From the NCBI RefSeq assembly GCF_000974425.1, contig NZ_CP010429.1, positions 1-64,000 on the forward strand: a stretch of 64,000 bases of DNA. Direction: 5' to 3'. Origin of the DNA: Spirosoma radiotolerans (lineage in GTDB: Bacteria > Bacteroidota > Bacteroidia > Cytophagales > Spirosomataceae). The notes under the pieces are model-generated. The model saw nothing but the letters and a program-made list of their open reading frames with translations, was not told where the DNA came from and ran no database searches. Position numbers and translations under genes: made by a program. The stretch's first letter is position 1; the number at the start of each line of letters is the position of its first letter. Shown here piece by piece: positions 19,264 through 27,664 of the stretch.

Positions 19264-19324
19264 CCGGAAAACTTATTGTAAAGTCTTTAGGTTACACTTT
19301 AATACAAACGTAATACGGCTTTTT

Positions 19325-19354
19325 TTGCCTGATTTCATCTGTCGTTTATGTTTT
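19325..19354 (+). promoter_or_regulatory. predicted gltA promoter
   Basis: TTTTTTG (TTG at 19325-19327), 19 bases, then TATGTTTT (19347-19354) fits the Bacteroidota -33/-7 promoter form, except that the last base of the -7 box is T rather than G. It implies a leader of roughly 150 bases before gltA. Confidence 0.4.
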
Positions 19355-19509
19355 TGGACTAATTTCGCCCGACCAGTTCACTGGCTCTATTTCTGGGTTC
19401 TGACGGGCCTAAAGGCACCATCGTCATGCGATTCTCTTTTAGATATATGTCCTGATACTCAACCAATACCTAATTTAAAATTTCTGATTACTCTACCCTG
19501 ATTTTTTAT

Positions 19510-20793
19510 ATGGCAAACTCCGCTGAATTAACCGTCGATGGTAAAACGTATTCATTTCCGACCCTAGAGGGAACCGAACACGAGAAAGCCTTCGACATTT
19601 CGAACCTTCGTGATCAGACTGGCTATGTTACGTTAGACCGCGGCTATAAAAACACCGGTGCCACAAAAAGCGCCATCACATTTCTGGATGGTGAGTTAGG
19701 CATTCTGCAATATCGGGGGTATTCTATTGAAGATTTGGCCGCCAAGGCGTCGTTTCTGGAAGTTGCCTATCTATTGATTTATGGTGAACTGCCAACTCAG
19801 GAAGAGTTCACTACGTTTGAAACAGCCATTCGCCGGCATACGCTGGTGAATGAAGACATGCGGAAAATTTTTGATGGTTTTCCGGTTAAAGCGCATCCAA
19901 TGGGTGTGCTGGCATCCTTGGTAAGCGCCATGAGCGCCTTCTACCCCGACCTGGAAAGTGGGAAAGACGATGATGTCGATCGACATATTATCCGTTTGCT
20001 GGCCAAACTGCCAACCATTGCTACCTGGTCGTATAAGCGGGCGCTGGGTCACCCGATCAACTATCCGAAAAACACCCTCGACTATATTCCGAACTTCCTG
20101 AATATGATGTTCTCGCTGCCCGTTGAGGACTACAAGGTTGATCCGGTCGTGGCCGAAGCGTTGAATGTGTTACTTATTCTGCATGCCGATCACGAGCAAA
20201 ACTGCTCCACATCAACGGTGCGGCTTGTAGGGTCATCGCAGGCGAATATCTACTCGTCTATCTCGGCTGGCATTAGTGCGCTGTGGGGGCCGTTACACGG
20301 TGGGGCTAACCAGGAAGTAATTGAAATGCTCGAAGATATCAAAGCCGATGGCGGAGATGTTTCCAAGTATGTGGAGATGGCTAAAAATGCAAAAACAACG
20401 GGCTTCCGCCTATTTGGTTTTGGCCACCGGGTGTATAAAAACTTTGATCCACGGGCAAAAATCATCAAAAAAGCGGCCGACGATGTGCTCGCCAAGCTTG
20501 GCGTCAATGATCCGATTCTGGAAATTGCCAAGGGACTGGAAGAAGCAGCCCTTCACGACGAGTATTTCGTGTCGCGCAAGCTATACCCGAACGTCGATTT
20601 TTATTCGGGTATCATCTACCGGGCGCTGGGCATTCCAACGAACATGTTTACGGTGATGTTCGCCATCGGTCGTCTACCCGGCTGGATTGCCCAATGGAAA
20701 GAAATGCGCGAAACAAAAGAACCAATCGGTCGCCCACGCCAAATCTATACGGGTTCGACGTTGCGCGAGTTTGTACCGCTCGAAAAGCGATAG
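19510..20793 (+). CDS. gltA: citrate synthase
   Basis: This 427-residue protein is a type II citrate synthase. Catalytic residues appear in GPLHGGANQEVIEML (first His), FGFGHRVYKNFDPRAKI (second His) and PNVDFYSGIIYRALG (Asp). It condenses oxaloacetate and acetyl-CoA at the entry to the citric acid cycle. Other genes of the cycle in this window are odhA, odhB and sdhCA. It is a single gene with its own predicted promoter and a strong terminator 27 bases after the stop. Confidence 0.97.
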   Translation: MANSAELTVDGKTYSFPTLEGTEHEKAFDISNLRDQTGYVTLDRGYKNTGATKSAITFLDGELGILQYRGYSIEDLAAKASFLEVAYLLIYGELPTQEEFTTFETAIRRHTLVNEDMRKIFDGFPVKAHPMGVLASLVSAMSAFYPDLESGKDDDVDRHIIRLLAKLPTIATWSYKRALGHPINYPKNTLDYIPNFLNMMFSLPVEDYKVDPVVAEALNVLLILHADHEQNCSTSTVRLVGSSQANIYSSISAGISALWGPLHGGANQEVIEMLEDIKADGGDVSKYVEMAKNAKTTGFRLFGFGHRVYKNFDPRAKIIKKAADDVLAKLGVNDPILEIAKGLEEAALHDEYFVSRKLYPNVDFYSGIIYRALGIPTNMFTVMFAIGRLPGWIAQWKEMRETKEPIGRPRQIYTGSTLREFVPLEKR

Positions 20794-20820
20794 TTACTCG
20801 ACTAATTCAACTGGAATAAC

Positions 20821-20852
20821 AAAAAGCGCCGGCTAGCTAGTCGGCGCTTTTT
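20821..20852 (+). terminator. gltA terminator
   Basis: The 11-bp stem aaaaagcgccg (20821-20831) pairs with cggcgcttttt (20842-20852) around a 10-base loop and ends in a T run. The 3' arm forms part of the 18-bp direct repeat described separately. Confidence 0.85.
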
Positions 20853-20855
20853 GTT
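20838..20855 (+). repeat. left copy of an 18-bp direct repeat
   Basis: The sequence tagtcggcgctttttgtt at 20838-20855 recurs exactly at 23453-23470. This copy belongs to the functional gltA terminator. The similarity stops sharply at both ends of the 18 bases. Confidence 0.85.
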
Positions 20856-20941
20856 ATTATAAAGTCTAAATTTATATTTGTATATTTTATTTTTACTTTT
20901 ATATATTAAAGCGCAGTTATTCTATTAAATTTTTATTATGC

Positions 20942-21514
20942 GTGGAAGAATTTATTAACTACTTGACGACAATTACTACTCTAAATAGCCAGGCGACCAA
21001 TGCTATCAGGGCAATTACAATAGAAAGACGGTTGCCTCGTAAAGCACTCATACAGACGGCCGGAGCAGTTTGCCACGAATTTCATTTTATAGTTCGGGGA
21101 GCTGCAAGAGTATTCTATTATAAAGGTGGTGAGGAGGTAACTGCTTGGTTTGGTTTTGAAACCGATATGGTGAGTGCTATAGATAGCCTATTTACAGGCC
21201 AGCCAACACTCTATAACGTGGAGCTCTTAGAGGATTCACTTGTGTATAGTGTTCAATATCATTTATTGGAGTCTGTGTTTGCTCAGTTTCCGTCTGTAGA
21301 ACGATTAGGCCGTTAATTAGTCACAGCTAACTATTTAAAACTCGATGAGAGAATGAAGATGATCGCGTTCAGCACTGCACAGGAACGTTATCAATTAGTA
21401 CAAGATCAATTTCCAACTATTCTCAACCGAGTCCCTTTAAAATATATTGCCTCATATCTAAACATGACGCAAGCTGCTCTGAGCCGAATCAGAGCAACAT
21501 ATACAAAAAATTGA
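20942..21514 (+). pseudogene. Crp/Fnr-type transcriptional regulator interrupted by an in-frame TAA
   Basis: Translation from the GTG at 20942 gives a cyclic-nucleotide-binding-like fold (LPRKALIQTAGAVCHEFHFIVRGAARVFYY, VTAWFGFETDMVSAIDSLF). It reaches VERLGR and stops at TAA 21314-21316. The same frame then continues without another break for 65 codons with the DNA-binding part (KLDERMKMIAFSTAQERYQL, RVPLKYIASYLNMTQAALSR) to TGA at 21512-21514. Close relatives have a coding codon at the stop position, so one nonsense change, such as CAA to TAA, explains it. Without the helix-turn-helix the truncated product could not regulate. No ATG is in frame; GTG is a weak choice. Confidence 0.75.
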
Positions 21515-21599
21515 TCTAAGTAAAACTGAATTTTGATGTATATCAACGATAGTATAAATGTGACATACGACCTTTGCTTATCACATTTATGCTATTGTT

Positions 21600-22996
21600 A
21601 TGATGAAAAAATTACCCACCATCATAATCTCACGTACCTTTTTATTAGTTAAAAGTTTCTTACTCGCATTTGGAATCTCTTCATTTGTGGGACTTCCCTT
21701 CAAAAAAGTTAGAGATGACCTTTCATTTCACGGGTTCGATAATGATCCAATTCGGTTTAAGATATTAACTAAAAAGAAAAGGGTTTTAGCAAATGAAGAA
21801 ATTGAAATTACTGTATCGGCTTATTACACAGCTATTTCACCAACACTTTTATATACATTTGAAGGCTCTAACTCCTTTCGCCTAAAAATTCTTTTGCCCG
21901 AAGGATTTATACAAACGGGTGGTGATTACACGGACCATTGTGGTACTACATTAACTAATGCTACTCCAAATGCGCAATACACGTTAAAGGGCTATTTTTC
22001 TCGAACTGGCGTAAAGCCGCAGTTTTACTTGTTAAGAGGTAATAGTCAAGCGGACGCTAATAGTTTATTTGTCGTAAAAGATGAATTAACATTGGAGGTT
22101 CGGCCTGCAGCCCGGCCCGCTTTAGAGGCACTCGATGAGCCAATATCTCATTCGTCTGAACCTGTGGTACAGCAGGCTGCAAGAGTCGCTTTTGCAGATT
22201 GTAGTTTTGACTCCAGTACGCCAATCATCAGTTAGTATGGTGAACAAATTTATGCCCGTCAGTATAATGGACAGTGGTACGCTGCTTATGCTGATGGGAG
22301 TAGTTTTAAGCCTCAATCTTGGGTGCAGGCTACTGGATTTGCTAAATATCAATGCTTTGCCCAGACTGATCCGCGCACGTCTTCAGGAGGTAACTCTGGT
22401 AATCAAAGTGGAAACACGCAAAATTCTGACGAAACCTGTTCTGTAAATAAGCCACGTAGTTCGGTAGATGTATTAAGCGCGAACAGAATTAGCGGCTGGG
22501 CCTTGGATGAGAGCAGCTTTAATAAAACAGTGCAAGTTGATATCTATGTCAATGGCACGAAAGTAGCGACTGTGGAAGCTAGCGACGATCGACCTGACTT
22601 AGTGGGCGCATTTGGAAACAATTCGTCGGCTCGTTATCATGGTTTTCATGCAGAGTGGGAATACAACGGGTAAGGGACCCATACCCACGTTGTTACGGTT
22701 AAAATATGTGGAGCATCCGATCCCTTGAAGATCGCACAAGTTAGTTTTAGTGATAGCGATCCTAATGCTCGCAAAGGGATTAAGACAGTCGATGGTGGTA
22801 CACTTCCTGAAGTAGTGGTTAAAGGAGAAAAGGTAAAGTCAAATGGTGCTTCTACTGGAAACGGATCTGGTTCTGGTAGCGGCTCAGGCTCAGGTAGTGG
22901 GTGAGTGGAGACAGAAGACCTGGGCATACTTATTTTGGTTTAGAAAAGTATGATTCTAATACAGGACAGACACAAAGGCTAGTCATGGGCTTTTAA
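21600..22996 (+). pseudogene. secreted modular protein with two in-frame stops and a terminal frameshift
   Basis: The first segment (21600-22235, 211 codons) begins MMKKLPTIIISRTFLLVKSFLLAFG, an export-type signal, followed by a beta-rich region. After TAG (22233-22235) the same frame continues YGEQIYAQYNGQWYAAYADG and SGWALDESSFNKTVQVDIYV, the latter a module repeated in extracellular proteins of this phylum. TAA (22671-22673) follows EWEYNG, and the frame again continues GTHTHVVTVKICG, LPEVVVKGEKV and a Gly-Ser run. A TGA at 22902 is bypassed if the GGG at 22899-22901 is read as GGGG, giving an ending GHTYFGLEKYDSNTGQTQRL that stops at 22994-22996. The gene therefore looks recently inactivated. 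Confidence 0.65.
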
Positions 22997-23054
22997 GTTG
23001 AATCTGACATACTTCAAATTCTAAGTCTGTTAGGATGGGCATATTTATGGCTGG

Positions 23055-23285
23055 TTGAATGTGGCTTTCTTATGTTTAAAATGGCTTTGGGTGATTATCG
23101 CATTGGCGTTACTTTGGAATGTCGTTATTTTGAATGGAGTATATGTACTGCAACAATATAATTATCAAGTGGTTTTCGATGAAGAAAGCAGTTGGTTTTA
23201 TATCCCCTCAACCGTATTTGTGCTTGGCTCCGCCTTATTAGTCTACACGGCCTGGCTTGTGCGAAAGAGAAATGAGTTGAGATAA
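23055..23285 (+). CDS. small two-helix membrane protein, uncertain start
   Basis: The 76-residue frame has two hydrophobic segments (FLCLKWLWVIIALALLWNVVIL and WFYIPSTVFVLGSALLVYTAWLV) and ends in a basic tail (RKRNELR). No ATG is available; TTG at 23055 is the first candidate and the frame is open back to 23034. It follows the decayed secreted protein and may be a truncated remnant of a larger membrane protein. I recognise no family. Confidence 0.4.
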   Translation: MNVAFLCLKWLWVIIALALLWNVVILNGVYVLQQYNYQVVFDEESSWFYIPSTVFVLGSALLVYTAWLVRKRNELR

Positions 23286-23339
23286 ACTTTACCATAAGTC
23301 AAGTTCTCGAACCCAACTGATACTGGTGCGGTTCGGATT

Positions 23340-23386
23340 AATAAAATAAGCACCATCTCTTAATAACGAGTGGTGCTTATTTTATT
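23340..23386 (+). terminator. terminator after the decayed segment
   Basis: A perfect 16-bp stem, aataaaataagcacca (23340-23355) with its complement (23371-23386), encloses a 15-base loop. It follows the small membrane protein by about 55 bases. Confidence 0.75.
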
Positions 23387-23592
23387 AAGGCTTGGTTTCT
23401 TATATTTTCCTCCCTTTTGAAAGTGAAAAGGTCAATACACTGCGTACAGCATTAGTCGGCGCTTTTTGTTTTAGGTTGCTCGTTCATACTCTACTAATTT
23501 GGTCCACTTACTTGGTTTATCTAAACCAACCTCCTCATTGCGTGTTACAACCACTAATAGATTCATTGATTCAAGCATATTAGAGCTCAACT
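23387..23592. other. gap holding the second copy of the 18-bp repeat
   Basis: Besides the repeat at 23453-23470 no gene is visible. The promoter of the oxidoreductase operon must lie here, but I could not assign -33/-7 boxes with confidence. Confidence 0.4.
23453..23470 (+). repeat. right copy of the 18-bp direct repeat (orphan terminator half)
   Basis: This exact copy of tagtcggcgctttttgtt has no matching 5' arm nearby, so it cannot form the terminator hairpin. It looks like a duplicated target fragment, 2,615 bases from the gltA copy. Confidence 0.85.
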
Positions 23593-24750
23593 ATGAAAGC
23601 TGCAGTATTCCACAAACCCGGCGACATCCGGTACGAACAGTTCGATGATCCCACAATCGAAGATTCTCGCGATGCCATTATTCGCGTTACGTCTACCGCC
23701 ATCTGCGGATCCGACCTTCACATCTACGACGGCTTTCTGCCCCAACTTCGACCGGAAGTACTCGGGCACGAATTTATGGGCATCGTTGAAGACGTAGGCT
23801 CGGGAGTGACTAACCTTAAAAAAGGCGACCGCGTTGTAGTACCCTTTACCGTTGCCTGCGGAAAATGTTTCTTCTGTCAGCACCACCAGGAGATGCACTG
23901 CGAAAATTCCAATAAAGAAGATTATGGTCCGGACGGTGGTTTGCTGACCGAAAAAGGCGGTGGCCTTTTCGGGTATTCCGATCTGTATGGCGGCTACAAC
24001 GGTGGACAGGCCGAAGCCGTGCGCGTTCCCTACGCCGATTATAGCCTGCGCCACGTGCCGGAAGGACTGAAAGACGAACAAGTGTTGTTCCTGACCGATA
24101 TTTTTCCCACGGGCTGGAGTTCCATCGAGTGGGGCGAACTTAAAGGGGGCGAGACGGTAGCCATATTCGGATCGGGCCCGGTTGGGCTGATGGCCCAGAA
24201 ATCAGCCTGGTTGCAGGGTGCCGGGCGTGTGATTGCCATTGATCCGCTCAATTACCGGCTGGAACGCGCCAAACGCGTCAATAACGTCGAAACGCTTAAC
24301 CCCAATGATGTCGATGTGGTAGAGGCCCTGCGCAGCATGACCGAAGGCCGTGGCCCCGATTTATGTGTGGATGCCGTGGGTATGGAAGCCAGCCGGTCAG
24401 TTCTGGATAAAGCTAAAGCAGTTTTTAATCTGGAAAAAGGAACGGATAGTGTACTCGAAACATGCTTCCGGGCCGTTCGTCGGGGTGGTATCGTGACAAT
24501 TGTAGGTGTTTATGGAACCCCTTTCGACAATTTTCCACTAGGCCGAATGTTCGATAAGGGTGTGACCATCAAGCAGGGACAATCGCAGGTGCACAAAAAT
24601 ATCGATCATCTGCTGGACCTTGTTGTTCAGGGTAAAGTTGTGCTGGACGATATCGTTTCGCATGTGCTGCCCCTGACGGAAATCTCGCGTGGGTACGACA
24701 TCTTCAAAAATAAAGAAGACGACTGTACAAAAGTTATTTTAAAACCTTAA
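23593..24750 (+). CDS. zinc-dependent alcohol dehydrogenase (glutathione-dependent formaldehyde dehydrogenase-like)
   Basis: This 385-residue medium-chain dehydrogenase has the catalytic zinc site (TAICGSDLHIYDG and VLGHEFMGIVEDVG), the structural zinc cysteines (CGKCFFCQHHQEMHC) and the nucleotide fold GSGPVGLMAQKSA followed by AIDPLNYRLERAK. The long insert between structural and nucleotide domains resembles the FdhA/formaldehyde dehydrogenase subgroup. The substrate may be formaldehyde or another alcohol. It heads a four-gene run with close spacing (33, 88 and 27 bases), suggesting one transcript of oxidoreductases. Confidence 0.9.
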   Translation: MKAAVFHKPGDIRYEQFDDPTIEDSRDAIIRVTSTAICGSDLHIYDGFLPQLRPEVLGHEFMGIVEDVGSGVTNLKKGDRVVVPFTVACGKCFFCQHHQEMHCENSNKEDYGPDGGLLTEKGGGLFGYSDLYGGYNGGQAEAVRVPYADYSLRHVPEGLKDEQVLFLTDIFPTGWSSIEWGELKGGETVAIFGSGPVGLMAQKSAWLQGAGRVIAIDPLNYRLERAKRVNNVETLNPNDVDVVEALRSMTEGRGPDLCVDAVGMEASRSVLDKAKAVFNLEKGTDSVLETCFRAVRRGGIVTIVGVYGTPFDNFPLGRMFDKGVTIKQGQSQVHKNIDHLLDLVVQGKVVLDDIVSHVLPLTEISRGYDIFKNKEDDCTKVILKP

Positions 24751-24783
24751 TTCAACGGGCGTATTCGCTCCGCTTACTCAACT

Positions 24784-25830
24784 ATGGAAACACAAAATAA
24801 TGGTAAAACGGCCCTGATCACGGGCGCAGCCAGCGGGATTGGCCGCGAACTCACCCGATTATTTGCGAAAGACGGCTACAATCTGGTTCTGGTCGACATC
24901 AACCAGGAAGGCATAGAGCAATTGGCCAGCAATTTTTATAATCAGTATGGCACGCAAACGACCCTGATCACAAAAGATCTGGCAAGCCCTACTGCTCCCG
25001 ACGAAATTTACGCTGAAACAAAGGATAAAGGATTTACCATTGATGTATTGGTAAACGATGCCGGTTTTGGTGAGTACGGTATGTTTGCTACAGAAACCGA
25101 TCTGCAAAAGGAGTTATCCATCGTACAGGTCAATGCCGTAGCGCTCATGCACCTGACTAAGTTATATGTGAAGGACATGGTGAGCCGCAACGAAGGCAAG
25201 ATTCTGATGCTGGGATCTGAAGTGTCCGTTGCCCCCAACCCGCTGATGGCCGTTTATGGAGCGACGAAGGCGTTTATCAAATCGTTTTCGGAAGCAATTC
25301 GTGATGAGTTAAAAGACACAAATATCACGGTGACGGTGTTGATGCCTGGTGCGACAAATACTAATTTCTTCAAAGTAGCCGGAGCTACGGAGGCAAAAGG
25401 AGCTGACCCGAACAAAACGGCTGACCCGGCTGCAGTAGCTAAAGAAGGCTATGAAGCCCTGATGAGTGGCAAAGACCACGTGGTTGCCGGTTGGATGAAT
25501 AAAGCTCGGGTGGCTATGTCGCATATTCTGCCCGATCCACTGGTCGCGGCCAGCGTACGCAGCGATATGACACCGAAGGAGCAAGCCGAACAGGAACAGA
25601 AGAAAACAGTGCTGGCTCTGGCGGTCGGTGCAGTTGTGGTCGGTGCCATCTGGTTTCTGGCGCGTAACAACTCGTCGGTGGTACCGCTCAGCTCGTACGA
25701 TAAAGTCAAGTATCGTTACAAAGCACGCAAAGCAGAACACAAAGCCAAAAATGCGTTGGCCTCTGTTAGTGATTCCATAAAAGGAGCCTATCACAACGCC
25801 AAAACAGCCGTAGAGGAAGTTGTGGCCTAG
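24784..25830 (+). CDS. short-chain dehydrogenase/reductase with C-terminal membrane anchor
   Basis: The first 260 residues are a classical SDR with the TGAASGIGRELTRLF cofactor motif, NDAGFGEYG and the catalytic YGATKAF (Tyr-x3-Lys), with Ser in LMLGSEVSV. Residues 262-350 are an unusual tail. It contains a hydrophobic helix (TVLALAVGAVVVGAIWFL) and then a lysine/alanine-rich stretch (YRYKARKAEHKAKNALASV) that could be amphipathic. Most SDRs stop near 260 residues. The tail suggests attachment to the inner membrane. The substrate is unknown. It is the second gene of the oxidoreductase operon. Confidence 0.88.
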   Translation: METQNNGKTALITGAASGIGRELTRLFAKDGYNLVLVDINQEGIEQLASNFYNQYGTQTTLITKDLASPTAPDEIYAETKDKGFTIDVLVNDAGFGEYGMFATETDLQKELSIVQVNAVALMHLTKLYVKDMVSRNEGKILMLGSEVSVAPNPLMAVYGATKAFIKSFSEAIRDELKDTNITVTVLMPGATNTNFFKVAGATEAKGADPNKTADPAAVAKEGYEALMSGKDHVVAGWMNKARVAMSHILPDPLVAASVRSDMTPKEQAEQEQKKTVLALAVGAVVVGAIWFLARNNSSVVPLSSYDKVKYRYKARKAEHKAKNALASVSDSIKGAYHNAKTAVEEVVA

Positions 25831-25918
25831 TTAATTTGTGGTCTGTCGTTTACAGATGCCTGATGGGCATTAAGGCGACGGACCACATACCACAAATTTG
25901 ATACACGAACTCAATTTT

Positions 25919-27007
25919 ATGGAATCAATAAAAACAAAAGCTTACGGGGCGAAGGCATCGCTCATTGATAGCCTAAGCACGTTGTCCCGCATGGACATTG
26001 AACGAAACGCGCCGGAATCGGACCAGGTGCTGATCGATGTGCTCTATTGTGGAGTTTGTCATTCCGATTTGCATCAGGTCAAAAATGACTGGGCCAATAC
26101 CGTTTATCCCTGCATTCCTGGCCACGAGGTAGTTGGCCGCATCACTCAGATAGGTAGTGGTGTAACCAAATTTAACGTAGGTGATGTGGTAGGTGTCGGC
26201 TGTATGATCGACTCCTGTGGTCAGTGTCATTCCTGTACCGGGGGCGACGAGCAATACTGCGAAGGACCCGTTAGCTGGACCGCGACTTACAATGGCTATA
26301 TGAAACCCGACGGGAGTGGGTTTAATACGTTCGGTGGTTATTCGACTTCCCTGGTGGTGAAGGAATCGTTCGTCTTGAAGATTCCGGATGCGCTCGACAT
26401 CAAAGCCGCAGCCCCAATCCTCTGTGCGGGGGTAACCACCTATTCACCGCTTCGACACTGGAATGTTCAGGCTGGTAGCAAAGTAGGTATAGTTGGACTC
26501 GGCGGCCTAGGCCATATGGCTGTTCAACTGGCTAAAGCGATGGGTGCTGAGGTGGCAGTAATCACACATACGGAAGAAAAACGGGCTGCCGCTGAAGCAC
26601 TCGGGGCCCATGAGGTTATCATCTCAACGGATAAGAAAACGATGATGGCTCATGAGTTGTCGTTTGATCTAGTGCTGATTACGATTCCCGATCCGTTTGA
26701 TGTCAACGCCTACGTCAACGTAGTTAAACGCGACGGGGCACTCGTAACGGTTGGCTTGTTAGGGCCTTATAAAAGTCCGCTCAACAACATGGAAGTGGCT
26801 ATGCATCGGCGCACCGTATCGGGGTCGCTGATTGGTAGTATCAAAGAAACACAGGATGTACTGGAGTTCTGTGCCGAACACTCGATTCTTCCCGAAGTAG
26901 AAATGATCGAGATAAAAGACATCAACAAAGCCTTTGACCGGATGCAGGATGAAGAGGTGCGTTTCCGGTTTGTGATCGATATGCAGTCACTGAAAAATGA
27001 AGATTAA
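25919..27007 (+). CDS. NAD(P)-dependent alcohol dehydrogenase (YjgB/cinnamyl alcohol dehydrogenase-like)
   Basis: This 362-residue medium-chain dehydrogenase belongs to the cinnamyl-alcohol-dehydrogenase-like group, which reduces aldehydes to alcohols with NADPH. It shows YCGVCHSDLHQVKNDW and PGHEVVGRI for the catalytic zinc, CGQCHSCTGGDEQYC for the structural zinc, and GLGGLGHMAVQLAKAMGAEV for the nucleotide. I start at MESIKTKAYGAK; seven further upstream codons are open. Two zinc dehydrogenases and an SDR in one operon point to aldehyde detoxification or a stress response. Confidence 0.92.
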   Translation: MESIKTKAYGAKASLIDSLSTLSRMDIERNAPESDQVLIDVLYCGVCHSDLHQVKNDWANTVYPCIPGHEVVGRITQIGSGVTKFNVGDVVGVGCMIDSCGQCHSCTGGDEQYCEGPVSWTATYNGYMKPDGSGFNTFGGYSTSLVVKESFVLKIPDALDIKAAAPILCAGVTTYSPLRHWNVQAGSKVGIVGLGGLGHMAVQLAKAMGAEVAVITHTEEKRAAAEALGAHEVIISTDKKTMMAHELSFDLVLITIPDPFDVNAYVNVVKRDGALVTVGLLGPYKSPLNNMEVAMHRRTVSGSLIGSIKETQDVLEFCAEHSILPEVEMIEIKDINKAFDRMQDEEVRFRFVIDMQSLKNED

Positions 27008-27034
27008 CAAACTACTCATTCCCTCAACGAACTC

Positions 27035-27529
27035 ATGATTCAATCTTATTTGCGCGCCTTCCAGATTGGCGTCATCGCCGGAATGCGCGCTGCAGTCGCA
27101 CCGGCCTTGCTTAGTCATAAGCTGGTCCGAACAATTCCGACCAAACAACCGCAGAAGCCAATTCATTATTTGGCGCAACCACCCGTATCGATTGGACTGA
27201 ATGTACTCGCCGGTGCCGAGTTGATGGGGGATAAAGTGCCAAACGCGCCGGATCGTACCATTCCATTCCAGTTCATTTCGCGGATTGCTTCAGGCGCAAC
27301 TTGCGGGGCCTTTCTAAGTGAAGCAGAAGGCAACCAGGCGCCCTATGGCGCTATCGCAGGTGGTTTGGGCGCCGTAGCAGGCACGTTGCTTTTCTTTAAC
27401 CTGCGCCAATGGCTGAATCACGAGGTAGGCTTACCCGACACAGCCGTTGGGCTTGCCGAAGACGCGCTCGCTATCGGGCTGGGCTGGCAGGTTGTCAACA
27501 GCATTGAGCCAGGTATCAAGGCTGCTTAG
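27035..27529 (+). CDS. DUF4126-like small membrane protein
   Basis: A 164-residue protein with an N-terminal GVIAGMRAAVAPAL, a middle rich in Gly and Ala (IAGGLGAVAGTLLFFNLRQWL) and the late LAEDALAIGLGWQVV. This is the pattern of DUF4126 membrane proteins, whose function is unknown. It follows the second alcohol dehydrogenase by 27 bases and is the last gene of the operon, ahead of a strong terminator. Confidence 0.7.
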   Translation: MIQSYLRAFQIGVIAGMRAAVAPALLSHKLVRTIPTKQPQKPIHYLAQPPVSIGLNVLAGAELMGDKVPNAPDRTIPFQFISRIASGATCGAFLSEAEGNQAPYGAIAGGLGAVAGTLLFFNLRQWLNHEVGLPDTAVGLAEDALAIGLGWQVVNSIEPGIKAA

Positions 27530-27598
27530 GTAAAATAACGTGAATAACTAGTAATGCCGGGTATAATTAACTGATGGTGAAACAGGTAGCTTACAAAA

Positions 27599-27647
27599 AA
27601 GTGTCCCGGTCAAATATGAAATGGTTTCATATTTGACCGGGACACTT
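27599..27647. terminator. bidirectional terminator between the oxidoreductase operon and recA
   Basis: A perfect 23-bp stem (27599-27621 with 27625-27647) closes on a three-base loop. A and T runs flank it, so it can end both the rightward operon and the leftward recA, whose stop is at 27665-27667. Confidence 0.9.
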
Positions 27648-27664
27648 ACTATCAGGCTAATTAA

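Noticed and set aside
14076-22673. Stop codon reassignment or programmed readthrough to explain in-frame TGA, TAA and TAG
   Set aside because: All three stop codons are affected in different genes, and all three end normal genes nearby. Decay by point mutation is simpler.
22842-22904. Short tandem repeat that could suggest a repeat array
   Set aside because: It encodes a Gly-Ser linker in the decayed secreted protein and has no spacers; it is not a CRISPR array.
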